Source of the DNA: Glycomyces sp. TRM65418
Lineage (GTDB): Bacteria; Actinomycetota; Actinomycetes; Mycobacteriales; Micromonosporaceae
DNA: 64,000 bases
Assembly: GCF_019710475.1 (NCBI RefSeq)
Contig: NZ_JAJFAX010000003.1
Location: 124,001 to 188,000, forward strand
Direction: 5' to 3'
This document shows, in pieces, positions 26,430-34,855 of this stretch. The position numbers and the translations under genes are program-made. Position 1 is the stretch's first letter; each line of letters begins with the position of its first letter. The notes under the pieces are model-generated. The model was not told where the DNA came from. It saw nothing but the letters and a program-made list of their open reading frames with translations, and made no database searches.

Positions 26430-27400
26430 TGGGCGCTCCTGATGCGGCGGATGAACAGGTAGTTGAGGAGGGCGATGAGGACGATCACGGCGAACATCGT
26501 CCAGGCCACCGCCGAGGCGTATCCGAACTCGAAGCCGCGGTTGAAGCCGTGCTCGTACAGGTAGAGCGTGAGCGTCTGGAACTGGCGCGAGGCGCCGCCG
26601 GTGACGCCGTTCGCGCCGCCCCCGCCGAACAGCTGCGGCTCGGCGAAGATCTGCAGCCCGTAGATCGTCGAGACGATCACGGTGAACACGATCGTGGGCC
26701 GGATCATCGGCACCGTGACGTGGAACAGCTGCTGGAGCCGCGAGGCGCCGTCCAGGTGCGCCGCCTCGTAGACCTCCTTGGGCACGGCCTGCATGGCGGC
26801 CAGGTAGATGAGCGCGTTGTAGCCGGTCCACTTCCACGCCACCATCACCGCGATGGCGACATGCGACGTGGCACTGCCGGTCTGCCAGTCGATCCGCCCG
26901 GCCCCGAGCGAATCCAGCACCCAGTTCACGAGCCCGAAGTCGCGGCCGAACAGCTGGCTGAAGATGACCGCGACGGCCACCACGGAGGCGACGTTCGGCA
27001 GCAGCATCCCCATGCGCCAGAACGTCTGCCCGCGCAGCCGCATCGTGAGCAGGTGGGCGAGCAGCAGCGCGGCCAGCAGCTGCGGGGCGGTGGCGAGCAC
27101 CAGGATGGACAGCGTGTTGCCCAGGGCGTTCCAGAAGTACGGGTCGCTCAGGAGCGCCTCGTAGTTCCCGAAGCCGACGAAGACGTGATCGTCCGACAGC
27201 AGGCTCCAGTCGTGGGTGGACACCCACGCCGTGTAGGCGAGCGGGAAGAGCCCGAACCCGGCGAACAGGATGAAGAACGGGGCGATGTACAGGTACGGCG
27301 AGGCTTTGAGGTCGAGGCGGTAGCGCTGGTGCAGGCGACGCTGGCGGGCGGGGGAGGACCGGGCGGTGGGCGCGGCGGTCCCCTTGTCGGCGAGGGTCAT
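26426..27400 (-). CDS. Sugar ABC transporter permease, MalF type
   Basis: A 324-residue membrane protein with six segments and the EAA loop KEVYEAAHLDGASRLQQLFH. It begins 78 bases after the binding-protein gene, across a strong hairpin (27438-27474) that could lower its expression relative to the binding protein. It is translationally coupled to the second permease. Confidence 0.9.
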   Translation of the reverse strand: MTLADKGTAAPTARSSPARQRRLHQRYRLDLKASPYLYIAPFFILFAGFGLFPLAYTAWVSTHDWSLLSDDHVFVGFGNYEALLSDPYFWNALGNTLSILVLATAPQLLAALLLAHLLTMRLRGQTFWRMGMLLPNVASVVAVAVIFSQLFGRDFGLVNWVLDSLGAGRIDWQTGSATSHVAIAVMVAWKWTGYNALIYLAAMQAVPKEVYEAAHLDGASRLQQLFHVTVPMIRPTIVFTVIVSTIYGLQIFAEPQLFGGGGANGVTGGASRQFQTLTLYLYEHGFNRGFEFGYASAVAWTMFAVIVLIALLNYLFIRRIRSAQ

Positions 27401-27437
27401 CGGATCGCTTTCACGGATCGGCGGAACGGGGCGGGAG

Positions 27438-27474
27438 GGGCCGGCCGGGCGAGGGAGGGCCGCCCGGCCGGCCC
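27438..27474 (-). terminator. Intra-operon hairpin after the binding-protein gene
   Basis: A perfect 14-bp stem (27438-27451 with 27461-27474) with a 9-base loop lies five bases after the binding-protein stop and before the permease genes. It is probably a partial terminator or an mRNA-stabilising element that gives excess binding protein. Confidence 0.6.
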
Positions 27475-27478
27475 GGGG

Positions 27479-28744
27479 CTAGAACGACTCGAGGTCGCTC
27501 AGGACCTGGCTCCACGCCTCCTCGGGCGTCTGGCTGCCGTCCTCGATGCGGCCGAGGCCCTGGCCGATCGTCGCGAGCACGTCGCCCTGGAGCGGGCCCT
27601 GGTACTGCGGTTCCACGGCCTGCGCGGCGGCGGTGAAGATCTGCCCCACGGGCGCGTCGTTGAAGTAGGGCTTCGTCATGCCGGTGAGGGCCTCGTCGTC
27701 GTACAGCTCCGGCGTGGACGGGAAGTTCCCGGTCGACTCGAAGACCTTGAGCTGCTGCTCGGGCGCGGTCAGCCATTCGATGAACGCGTACGCCTCCTCG
27801 GCGTGGTCGCCCTGGGCGGGCAGCACCAGGTGCGAGCCGCCCATGTTCCCGGCGCCGCCGGGGACCGTGGCGATGTCCCACAGCCCGGCCGCGTCGGGCG
27901 CGTTCGTCTCGATGTACGTCGTCATCCACGCCGGGCAGATGATGGTCGCGAAGGTGCCCTCGCTGAATCCGGCGTTCCATTCGGGGGTCCAGGCCTGCAG
28001 GCGGTTCGACATGCCCGCCTCGATCGCCTCGACGGTGAGGTCCCAGGCCTCGCCGATCGCGGGGTTGGACTCGACGATGAGGTTGTCCTCGCGGTCGTAG
28101 ACGCCGTCTTCGGCCTGCTCGACCATGGCGCGGAACATGTTCCCCGAGGATTCGAAGAAGTAGGCCCCGTCGGTGGCCTCGGTGTACTGCCGGCCGACGT
28201 TCACGTAGTCCTCCCAGGACTCGGCCCACAGCGCCGACACCTCGTCGCGTTCGACCGGGAGTCCGGCGGCCTCGAAGAGGTCGCGGCGGTAGCACATGGC
28301 CATGCCGCCGACGTCGGTGCCGAGGCCGATGAGCGACTCGCCGTCGGAGGAGAGCGCCTGCTGCCACTTCCAGTCCAGCCACTGGCCTTCGAGGTCCTCG
28401 GCGCCGAGGTCGAGCAGGTTGTGGAAGCGGTCGGGCTGGGCCGTGTACTGCGAGATGTACCCGACCTCGACGGCCTCGATGTCGGCCGCGCCGGAGCCGG
28501 TCGCGAGGTGGGTGGTCAGGTTGGTGTGGTGGTCGGCGAACTCGGCGATGCGCTCCTCGAACTTGATCTCCGGGTGGAGTTTCGAGTACTCCTCGTAGAG
28601 CGGGCCGAAGCCGAAGTCGCCGAACAGGCCGACGCTGAGGGTGATCGTGCCGTCGTCGTCCTCCCCGGAGCACGCGGCGGCTCCGGTGGCGACGAGCACC
28701 GCCGCGGTGGCGGCCGCGAGGGCGCGGGCGGGTCTGGGGTTCAT
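27479..28744 (-). CDS. Extracellular sugar-binding lipoprotein of the glucan importer
   Basis: A 421-residue MalE-like protein. The signal peptide ends in a lipobox-like GAAAC with Cys near residue 25. The mature part has the usual Trp/Asp-rich sugar cleft. The start has AAGGAGAAG. It is the first gene of the importer operon and lies next to a secreted GH16 enzyme, with a perfect 18-bp operator palindrome 76 bases upstream. Laminari-oligosaccharides are the likely cargo, inferred from the neighbour. Confidence 0.87.
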   Translation of the reverse strand: MNPRPARALAAATAAVLVATGAAACSGEDDDGTITLSVGLFGDFGFGPLYEEYSKLHPEIKFEERIAEFADHHTNLTTHLATGSGAADIEAVEVGYISQYTAQPDRFHNLLDLGAEDLEGQWLDWKWQQALSSDGESLIGLGTDVGGMAMCYRRDLFEAAGLPVERDEVSALWAESWEDYVNVGRQYTEATDGAYFFESSGNMFRAMVEQAEDGVYDREDNLIVESNPAIGEAWDLTVEAIEAGMSNRLQAWTPEWNAGFSEGTFATIICPAWMTTYIETNAPDAAGLWDIATVPGGAGNMGGSHLVLPAQGDHAEEAYAFIEWLTAPEQQLKVFESTGNFPSTPELYDDEALTGMTKPYFNDAPVGQIFTAAAQAVEPQYQGPLQGDVLATIGQGLGRIEDGSQTPEEAWSQVLSDLESF

Positions 28745-28819
28745 CAGTTGCTTCTCCTTGGAAAATGGGCGAGGGATCCGCGGCGGGCCGCGGGGGTCGT
28801 GGCAGGGGTGGCGAGAGGG

Positions 28820-28837
28820 GCAGAGAGCGCTCTCTGC
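28820..28837. promoter_or_regulatory. LacI-type operator ahead of the importer operon
   Basis: A perfect 18-bp palindrome, GCAGAGAGCGCTCTCTGC, 76 bases upstream of the binding-protein ATG. Its 14-bp core is identical to the site at 30443 ahead of the GH16 gene. Confidence 0.75.
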
Positions 28838-28860
28838 TCCGGGGCGAGTCGCGCCGGGTT

Positions 28861-28896
28861 CGACATGCCGGAGGCCCTCTCGCCTCCGGCATGTCG
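28861..28896 (-). terminator. Terminator after the GH16 gene
   Basis: A perfect 14-bp stem (28861-28874 with 28883-28896) with an 8-base loop, beginning 33 bases after the GH16 stop and before the importer operator. Confidence 0.75.
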
Positions 28897-28928
28897 CCTA
28901 TGGCCGGTGATGCGCCACCGGCGTCGGA

Positions 28929-30374
28929 TCATCTCCTGAAGTGGAACTGGTCGACCGAGACGAAGTCCTGCGGCTGTCCCGACGTGAACGTCAGGTACAC
29001 GTCGTGGACGCCGGTCACCGCGGTGACGTTGCCGGGGACGTCGCGCCAGGAGGTCCAGCCGCCGGTGTTCGCGATCGCGAACGAACCGATCGGGTCCGCC
29101 GTGGCCGAGTCGATGCGGACCTCGACCAGGCCGCTGACCCCGCCGCCGGCTCCTGAGGCCACGCGGGCCACGAAGTCGAGCGGGCTGCTCGAACCGAAGT
29201 CCACGTCGTCGAAGCGGACCCAGTCGCCGTCGCCCAGCGGGCCGATCGCCCCCGACCCGGAGGCCAGGCCCGAAGAGGACCCGTCGAAGGAGGTCGCCTC
29301 GATCGCCGCGTAGGCGTCGCGCCGGCCGCCGGGGTCGCCGGTGGTCGGCGGGTCGGTCGGCTCGTCGGTGGTGGGCGGGTCGGTGGGCTCGCCGGAGCCG
29401 CCGGCGGTGTACACCCGCACGTAGTCCACGAGCATCGAGTGCCCGGGCTGGGTCGCGCCGGTCGGGGTCGCGTGGCCCGCGACGCCGTCGGGGAAGGCCC
29501 CGCCCATCGCCAGGTTCAGCAGGATGAAGTACCCGGCGTGGTCGGTCATCTGCGCCCACGTGTCGGCGGGCAGGTCGCCCTCGTTCACGGTGTGGAACAG
29601 CTGGCCGTCGGCGTACCAGCGCAGCTGGCCCGAGGCTCCCGACTCGTCCCACTCGAAGGAGTAGGTGTGGAAGCCGTCGTGGCAGGAGCCGCCGCACTCG
29701 GTGGTGTCGCCGAGTCCGTTGAACTCGTTGCAGGGGCCGCCGGGGGCGACGCCGCAGTGGAGGACGGCGTGGACGGTGCTCTGGCCGTTGACGTTCTCCA
29801 TGATGTCGAACTCGCCGACGCCCGGCCAGTTCCAGTAGTTCCCGCGGAAGGGCTCGCCGAGGGCCCAGAACGCGGGCCAGTAGCCGAGCGCCGCCTCCCC
29901 GGTGACCTGCGGCAGCTGGAGGCGGCCCTCGATGCGCAGCGTCCCGTCGGCGGGCGGCTTGAAGTCGGCCCTGACGGTCTCGAGGCGCGCGGCGGTCCAC
30001 TGCCCGTTGCCGTCGCGCAGGGCGGTGATCTCGAGGTTGCCCGCGCCGTCCATGGAGACGTTCGCGGGGTCGTCGGTGTGGTAGGCGATCTCGCCGGTGC
30101 CCCAGTTCGCGGGGCCGCCGGGGTAGCCGTGCCCGATGTCGTAGATCCAGTTCGCGGTCGAGGGCTGCTGCCCGGCCGACCCGTTGAACTCGTCGGACCA
30201 GACCAGGTCCCAGGCCTGCGAGGCCTCGGGCTGCTCTTGGGCGGCGGCGTTGGTGAGGGCGAGGCCCGCCGTCGCGATCGCGGCCGCACCGGCGGTGACG
30301 GCCGCGAGGGCGCGGGCGAGCCGACGGCGGGGCGCCCGTCGTCTGATGGGTTCGGAGGTCTGCGCTTGTGCCAT
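28929..30374 (-). CDS. Secreted GH16 endo-beta-1,3-glucanase-like enzyme with a CBM
   Basis: A 481-residue exported glycoside hydrolase. An Arg-rich signal peptide (1 to about 46, with RRRAPRRRLARALAAV) precedes a GH16 domain (about 52-320) with the catalytic motif GEFDIMEN, in which E188 is the nucleophile, D190 the helper and E193 the acid/base. The ExDxME form is that of laminarinases. A Thr/Pro/Asp linker leads to a C-terminal beta-sandwich (about 350-481) resembling CBM6. The start at 30374 has AAAGGAG; a longer frame to 30503 runs across the operators and is not used. The nearby importer and LacI regulator suggest beta-1,3-glucan use. Confidence 0.9.
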   Translation of the reverse strand: MAQAQTSEPIRRRAPRRRLARALAAVTAGAAAIATAGLALTNAAAQEQPEASQAWDLVWSDEFNGSAGQQPSTANWIYDIGHGYPGGPANWGTGEIAYHTDDPANVSMDGAGNLEITALRDGNGQWTAARLETVRADFKPPADGTLRIEGRLQLPQVTGEAALGYWPAFWALGEPFRGNYWNWPGVGEFDIMENVNGQSTVHAVLHCGVAPGGPCNEFNGLGDTTECGGSCHDGFHTYSFEWDESGASGQLRWYADGQLFHTVNEGDLPADTWAQMTDHAGYFILLNLAMGGAFPDGVAGHATPTGATQPGHSMLVDYVRVYTAGGSGEPTDPPTTDEPTDPPTTGDPGGRRDAYAAIEATSFDGSSSGLASGSGAIGPLGDGDWVRFDDVDFGSSSPLDFVARVASGAGGGVSGLVEVRIDSATADPIGSFAIANTGGWTSWRDVPGNVTAVTGVHDVYLTFTSGQPQDFVSVDQFHFRR

Positions 30375-30398
30375 GACGGCTCCTTTGCCGAGTGGGTC

Positions 30399-30412
30399 AG
30401 AGACCGCTCTCT
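30399..30412. promoter_or_regulatory. LacI-type operator 2 of the GH16 gene
   Basis: AGAGACCGCTCTCT differs at one base from the perfect 14-bp palindrome at 30443. The two centres are 44 bp apart, about four helical turns, suitable for cooperative or looped binding. Confidence 0.7.
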
Positions 30413-30442
30413 CACATTTGATCTGGTCGCAGATCGCTGTGT

Positions 30443-30456
30443 AGAGAGCGCTCTCT
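30443..30456. promoter_or_regulatory. LacI-type operator 1 of the GH16 gene
   Basis: The perfect palindrome AGAGAGCGCTCTCT lies about 12-25 bases downstream of the expected transcription start. Confidence 0.75.
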
Positions 30457-30473
30457 CGTTCGGTCCAGGTGTC

Positions 30474-30503
30474 ATTCGTACCGAACGAATCGGCGCATGT
30501 CAA
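30474..30503 (-). promoter_or_regulatory. Promoter of the GH16 gene
   Basis: On the minus strand TTGACA (30503-30498), 17 bases and TACGAA (30480-30475) form a good promoter. A second small inverted repeat, ATTCGT-N5-ACGAAT (30474-30490), overlaps the -10 and may bind another regulator. Confidence 0.55.
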
Positions 30504-30600
30504 TGGGTCGTGGCCGAACCGTTATCGGCCGAGCGGCGCGGTGCCCCCGGTAAGCCTTTGCTGCTCAAGGTGAACGGTCACTTCCAGCGTCGCGGGAACC

Positions 30601-31056
30601 TCACCGCGCGCCCTCGTCGTCCTCGGTCTGCGGCGGCTGCTGCGCTTCGCCCGCCCGCCGCTGGAGATCGCCCAGCCGCGCCTGCCGCTCCTCCCGCAGC
30701 CGCTCCAACCGGTGCTGCCGCGTCAGCAGCTCCTCGGGCGACTCGGTCCCGCCGAGCATCCGCTTCTCCAGCCACTCCACGTGCTCGGCGTGCGCCGCCG
30801 CGTTGATCGCCCGAACATCCTGGTAGGCGCCCCGCAGCGACTCCATGCGCTGGAGCGCGTCATGGCACTGCGCCAGCAGGATCTCGATGTCGGCGTTCTC
30901 CGCCTCGTCCGCGCCGTCCCGACGGGCCTCCAGCCATGCGATGCCCTCCCGCAGCTTCTCGCGGGCCTTGAGGTTGTGCATCGCCAAGTCCTCCACGATC
31001 TGATCGGTCAGCTCCAGGAAGCTCAGATGCGGATCGGGGCGGTCGTCGGTGCCCAT
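30601..31056 (-). CDS. Hypothetical helical cytoplasmic protein
   Basis: A 151-residue, highly charged, mostly helical protein without Cys-based motifs or membrane segments. The second half (about 95-140, HRLERLREERQARLGDLQRR) looks like a coiled coil. I do not recognise a family. The start is behind GGAAGGAC. It is divergent from the M50-like protease gene, 105 bases away, and may share its promoter region. Confidence 0.6.
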   Translation of the reverse strand: MGTDDRPDPHLSFLELTDQIVEDLAMHNLKAREKLREGIAWLEARRDGADEAENADIEILLAQCHDALQRMESLRGAYQDVRAINAAAHAEHVEWLEKRMLGGTESPEELLTRQHRLERLREERQARLGDLQRRAGEAQQPPQTEDDEGAR

Positions 31057-31161
31057 GGGGCCGTCCTTCCACGAGGAGGTGCCTCTTCCCCCTCTACCAT
31101 ACGGGCGCGGCTACGATCATCCTTCACCGCGCGACCGATTCACCCCGTTAGCCGAGGCCCA

Positions 31162-31893
31162 GTGGAACCCTTCGAGACCCTCTTCGACACCCTCACGCGG
31201 ACCCAGGAAGCCCCGCCCCTGTGGGTCATGCTCGCCTGCCTGGCCGCCGCGGCCGTCGCCGTCCTCTCCCCGCCCGTCTGGCGCTGGAGCCGAGGACTCG
31301 TCACCATCGCGCACGAAGGCGGGCACGCGTTCATGGCGGTCCTCATGCGCCGCCGCCTCACCGGCATCCGCCTCCACGCCGACACTTCGGGACTGACCTT
31401 CTCGCGCGGCCGGCCCACCGGCTTCGGCGCGGCCATGACCCTCTTCGCCGGGTACACGTTCCCCGCCGCGCTCGGCCTCATGGCGGCCGCCCTCACCGGC
31501 GCCGGGCGCATCGTCCTGCTCCTGTGGATCACGCTCGGGCTCCTGGCGGTCATGCTCGTCTTCATCCGCAACTGGTATGGCGCGCTGGCCCTCATCGTGG
31601 TCGGCGCGGGCGTCTTCGCGGCGACCTGGTACGGCAACGCGATCGTCCAGACCGTCGCGGCCTACGTCGGGTCGTGGCTGCTCCTGTTCGGTTCGGTGAA
31701 GCCGGTGCTGGAGCTGGGTTCGCGCCGCCGCGGCGGGCGCGGCTCGGGGCAGTCGGACGCCGACCAGCTCGGCGGGATCACGGCCCTCCCGGCGGGCGGC
31801 TGGATCTTCCTGTTCATGCTCGCGACCATCGCCGCCGCCGGATGGGGGACGTGGATGCTGCTGCCGGTCGAGGACTGGCTGGGCGCCGCGTAG
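31162..31893 (+). CDS. M50B-like membrane zinc metalloprotease
   Basis: A 243-residue membrane protein with about six hydrophobic segments. The zinc site HEGGHAFM (HExxH) lies near residue 50, followed by LTGIRLHADTSGLTFSRG, characteristic of the Peptidase_M50B family. Such proteins are predicted intramembrane proteases; a substrate is unknown. The start is GTG 31162 behind GAGG. Confidence 0.78.
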   Translation: MEPFETLFDTLTRTQEAPPLWVMLACLAAAAVAVLSPPVWRWSRGLVTIAHEGGHAFMAVLMRRRLTGIRLHADTSGLTFSRGRPTGFGAAMTLFAGYTFPAALGLMAAALTGAGRIVLLLWITLGLLAVMLVFIRNWYGALALIVVGAGVFAATWYGNAIVQTVAAYVGSWLLLFGSVKPVLELGSRRRGGRGSGQSDADQLGGITALPAGGWIFLFMLATIAAAGWGTWMLLPVEDWLGAA

Positions 31894-31925
31894 CGGCCTC
31901 GGGCCGGAGCGGCCGACGGCCCGCT

Positions 31926-34610
31926 TCAGCGCAGGCGCCGTTTGGTCCTGGCGGTCGGGGCCACCGAGTAGGGGTCCTCGGGCCAGGGGTGCTTGGGGTA
32001 GCGGCCGCGCATCTCCTTGCGCACGTCCTGGTACGGCCCCTCCCAGAAGGACTTGAGGTCGGCCGTCACCGCCAGCGGCCGCCCGGCGGGGCTGAGCAGG
32101 TGCAGGAGCACCGGGACGTCCGCGATGCGCGGGGTGTCGACGGCGCCGAACATCTCCTGGAGCTTGACGGCCAGCACCGGCGTCTCTCCCGAGTAGTCGA
32201 CGCGGGCCTCGCGACCGCTCGGCACCGCGAGCGATTCGGGCGCGGCCTCGTCGATGCGGGCCTGCCACGGCAGGAGGTTGCGCAGCGCCTGCCCGACCGG
32301 GATCCGCTCCACATCCGATCGACGCCGCGCCCGCGACCACCACGGTTCGAGCCAGTCGGTGCCGCCGGCGAGGGCCGCGTCGGACACGTCCGGCCACGGC
32401 TCGCCGATCCGGCGGTGGCAGAAGGCCATGCGCTCGCGCAGCCGCCGCGTCTCCTCCGTCCAGTGCAGGAGGCCGAGGCCTTCGATGCGCAGCCCTTCGG
32501 CGAGGGCCGCGGTCACGAGCGCGGGGTCCGCTCGGCGCAGCGGTTTCGACGCGACCTCGATCGCGCCGAGCGACCGGACCGTTCGCGCGGTCACGTCGCG
32601 GCGCTCGGGGTCCCATGCGACGCGTTCGCCGATCGAGTCGCCGACCAGTTCGCAGGCGAGCTCCCCGTCGATGGGGACGGCCGCGCGGATGAGGGCGGCG
32701 GCGCGGCCGGGGGAGCGGTCGGCCTCGGCGATGGCGAGCCAGGCGCTGCCCGCGAGGGACGAGCCCGCGGCGACGACCGCGCCGGTCCCGGCGACGGTGC
32801 GCCACTGGTCGGTGCCCGTCGCCCCGCCGGGCCGGCCGGTCGTTCCGGACTGTCCTCGGACCGGGGTGAACGCGGCGCCCTGCCGGCGCTTGGCGACCCG
32901 TTCGGGGAAGGCCAGCGCGATCACGGTGGCGGCGGCCTCGTCGTCGCTGACCCGGCGGCGGGGCGCGGCGTCGATACGGGGGCCGGGGGGAGGTGCGGGC
33001 TCCGGCCCCGGGCTTTCGCCCGCATCGCGATGCGCTTGGCGCGCGGACGCGAGTCCGCGGGTGAGCCGCTCGACCTCGCGCCGCCACTGGCGGTCGCGGG
33101 TCGCCCGCAGCTGCCGCCATTGCGCGAGGAGGTCGTCGCCTTTGCCGCGGCGGTCGAGGCCGAGCAGGGCGGCGACTTCGGCGGCCTGCTCGGTGCCGAC
33201 GCGCTCGGCGCCGTCCATGAGCGCCCGGGCGAGCCGCGGGTGGAGCCCCATCCTCGCCAGGGCCCGGCCTCGGGCGGTGGCCGCGCCGTCGGCGTCGAGG
33301 GCGCCCAGGGAACGGAGGGTCGCTTCGGCGGCTTCGAGGGCTCCGGCCGGCGGCGGGCCCGGCAGCGCCAGGTCCTCGACCGGAGTGCCCCAGCAGGCGG
33401 CCTGGAGGCGGAAGGCGGTGAGGTCGGAGCAGGCGATGTCGGGGGCGGGCTGGGCGGCGCGGCGGAGGTGCTCGGCTTCGCTCCAGCAGCGCCAGACCGC
33501 GCCGGGGCCTTCGCGTCCGGCGCGGCCGGCCCGCTGGTCGGCGGAGGCGCGGGAGGCGTAGGCGGTGGTCAGGCCGGGCAGGCCGCGGGCGTGGTCGACG
33601 AGCGGGCGGCGGGCGAGGCCGGCGTCGACGACGATGCGCACGCCGGGCACGGTGAGGCTCGATTCGGCGATGTCGGTGGCGAGCACGACCTTGCGGCGGC
33701 CGCCCCGCCGTGCCGGGTCGCGGTCGGCGGGGGCGAGGGCGCGGTCCTGCTCGGACGAGGCAATCGATCCGTGCAATTGATATATATCGAATCCGAGGTT
33801 TTCCGTCTGGAGGTGAGCCAGCCGTTCGGCGACGCGCCGGATCTCGGCGGCCCCGGGCAGGAAGACCAACGCGTCGCCGTCGCCGTCGTCGAGCGCCCGT
33901 TCGACGACGTGGGCGACATGGGCGAGGAAGCGGGGATCGACTCGCATCCCGTCGGGGGCGCTGACGCGCTCGCTGCTCGGCGCCCAGTGCATCTGGACGG
34001 GATGGCGCATCGGTTCGGAGCTGACGGCGGGCGCGGGCCCGTCCTCACCCGCGAGGAGCGCGGTCCAGAGTCCGATGTCGACGGTGGCCGAGGCGGCGAC
34101 CAGGGCGAGGTCGGGGCGCAGGACCTGGCGGGTCTCGGCGAGGAAGGCGCACGCGGTGTCGGTCTCGAGGTGCCGCTCATGGCATTCGTCGAGCACGACG
34201 AGGTCGACGCCGGGGAGCTCGGGGTCGGCGAGGAGCCGGTTGAGCAGGACCCCGGTGGTCACGACCTCGACGCGGGTGGCGGCCGACCGGCGCGATTCGC
34301 CCCTGATCTGGTAGCCGACCCGCTCGCCCACGCGCTCCCCGAGGATCGCGGCCATGCGCGTCGCGGCGGCTCGGGTGGCGAGGCGGCGGGGTTCGGCTAC
34401 GAGCACCCGCCGCTGCGGCGCCGCATGCGACGCGGCGGCGCCGGCGGGGACGAGGCCCGCGAGGGCCAGCGGCGCGAGAGTGGTCTTGCCGGTGCCGGGC
34501 GGGGCGGCGAGCACGGCGGTCCCGGTGCGCTCGACGGCTTCGAGGAGCGCGGGAAGCGCATCGAGGATCGGCAGTTCGGGCAGCGCGGGCGGTTGCGGCA
34601 TGCCGACCAT
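31926..34610 (-). CDS. hrpB: ATP-dependent helicase HrpB
   Basis: An 894-residue DExH helicase. Walker A is APPGTGKTTLAPLAL, box II VLDECHERHLETD, box V/VI KVVLATDIAESSLTVPGVR and SADQRAGRAGREGPG. The HrpB-specific C-terminal part ends in LKSFWEGPYQDVRKEMRGRYP. It is full length for the family. Inside the second helicase lobe a short AT-rich run of rare codons (GAT ATA TAT CAA TTG on the minus strand, around 33777-33790) stands out from the rest. Two in-frame ATG starts exist (34610, 34601); I took the first. Confidence 0.93.
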   Translation of the reverse strand: MVGMPQPPALPELPILDALPALLEAVERTGTAVLAAPPGTGKTTLAPLALAGLVPAGAAASHAAPQRRVLVAEPRRLATRAAATRMAAILGERVGERVGYQIRGESRRSAATRVEVVTTGVLLNRLLADPELPGVDLVVLDECHERHLETDTACAFLAETRQVLRPDLALVAASATVDIGLWTALLAGEDGPAPAVSSEPMRHPVQMHWAPSSERVSAPDGMRVDPRFLAHVAHVVERALDDGDGDALVFLPGAAEIRRVAERLAHLQTENLGFDIYQLHGSIASSEQDRALAPADRDPARRGGRRKVVLATDIAESSLTVPGVRIVVDAGLARRPLVDHARGLPGLTTAYASRASADQRAGRAGREGPGAVWRCWSEAEHLRRAAQPAPDIACSDLTAFRLQAACWGTPVEDLALPGPPPAGALEAAEATLRSLGALDADGAATARGRALARMGLHPRLARALMDGAERVGTEQAAEVAALLGLDRRGKGDDLLAQWRQLRATRDRQWRREVERLTRGLASARQAHRDAGESPGPEPAPPPGPRIDAAPRRRVSDDEAAATVIALAFPERVAKRRQGAAFTPVRGQSGTTGRPGGATGTDQWRTVAGTGAVVAAGSSLAGSAWLAIAEADRSPGRAAALIRAAVPIDGELACELVGDSIGERVAWDPERRDVTARTVRSLGAIEVASKPLRRADPALVTAALAEGLRIEGLGLLHWTEETRRLRERMAFCHRRIGEPWPDVSDAALAGGTDWLEPWWSRARRRSDVERIPVGQALRNLLPWQARIDEAAPESLAVPSGREARVDYSGETPVLAVKLQEMFGAVDTPRIADVPVLLHLLSPAGRPLAVTADLKSFWEGPYQDVRKEMRGRYPKHPWPEDPYSVAPTARTKRRLR
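33779..33799. repeat. AT-rich dispersed motif, copy 1 (inside hrpB)
   Basis: GATATATATCG followed by AATCCGAGGT. It shares 18 of 21 bases with the copy at 52204, and its last 18 bases differ at one position from the copy at 62991. Confidence 0.55.
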
Positions 34611-34655
34611 TCTCGCCGAACGCGAACCGCCCCGGGCGCTGGCCGGGGCGGGCGT

Positions 34656-34843
34656 GAAGGCGAACGGCGGTTCGCGGCAGTTCGGGCATCCGCGGGATCC
34701 CCCGAATCAACAGTGCCTCGCGGGTGCGACCTCCAGGCGCGCCGCGGCCGGGTCGGCGGCCGTGGGCGAAGGCGAACGGCGGTTCCCGGCATTTCGGGCG
34801 CTCGTCGGCACCCCCGGATCAGCAGTGCGCGGGGGGTCTGACC
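34656..34843. repeat. Two-copy direct repeat between the PASTA kinase and hrpB
   Basis: Two similar 76-base units (34656-34731 and 34768-34843, period 112) begin GAAGGCGAACGGCGGTTC and share CCCCCGRATCARCAGTG and a G-rich end. The pattern GGTTCGCGG, CCCCCGRATCRAC, GGTGCGAC also appears in the tandem repeat at 45475, so this is a dispersed family. It fills most of the 245-base gap between the two genes. Confidence 0.7.
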
Positions 34844-34855
34844 GTTCGGGGCGGC

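Noticed and set aside
33785..33800. TCGAATCC read as a tRNA T-loop
   Set aside because: No acceptor or anticodon arms fit around it, and it lies in the conserved helicase core of hrpB.
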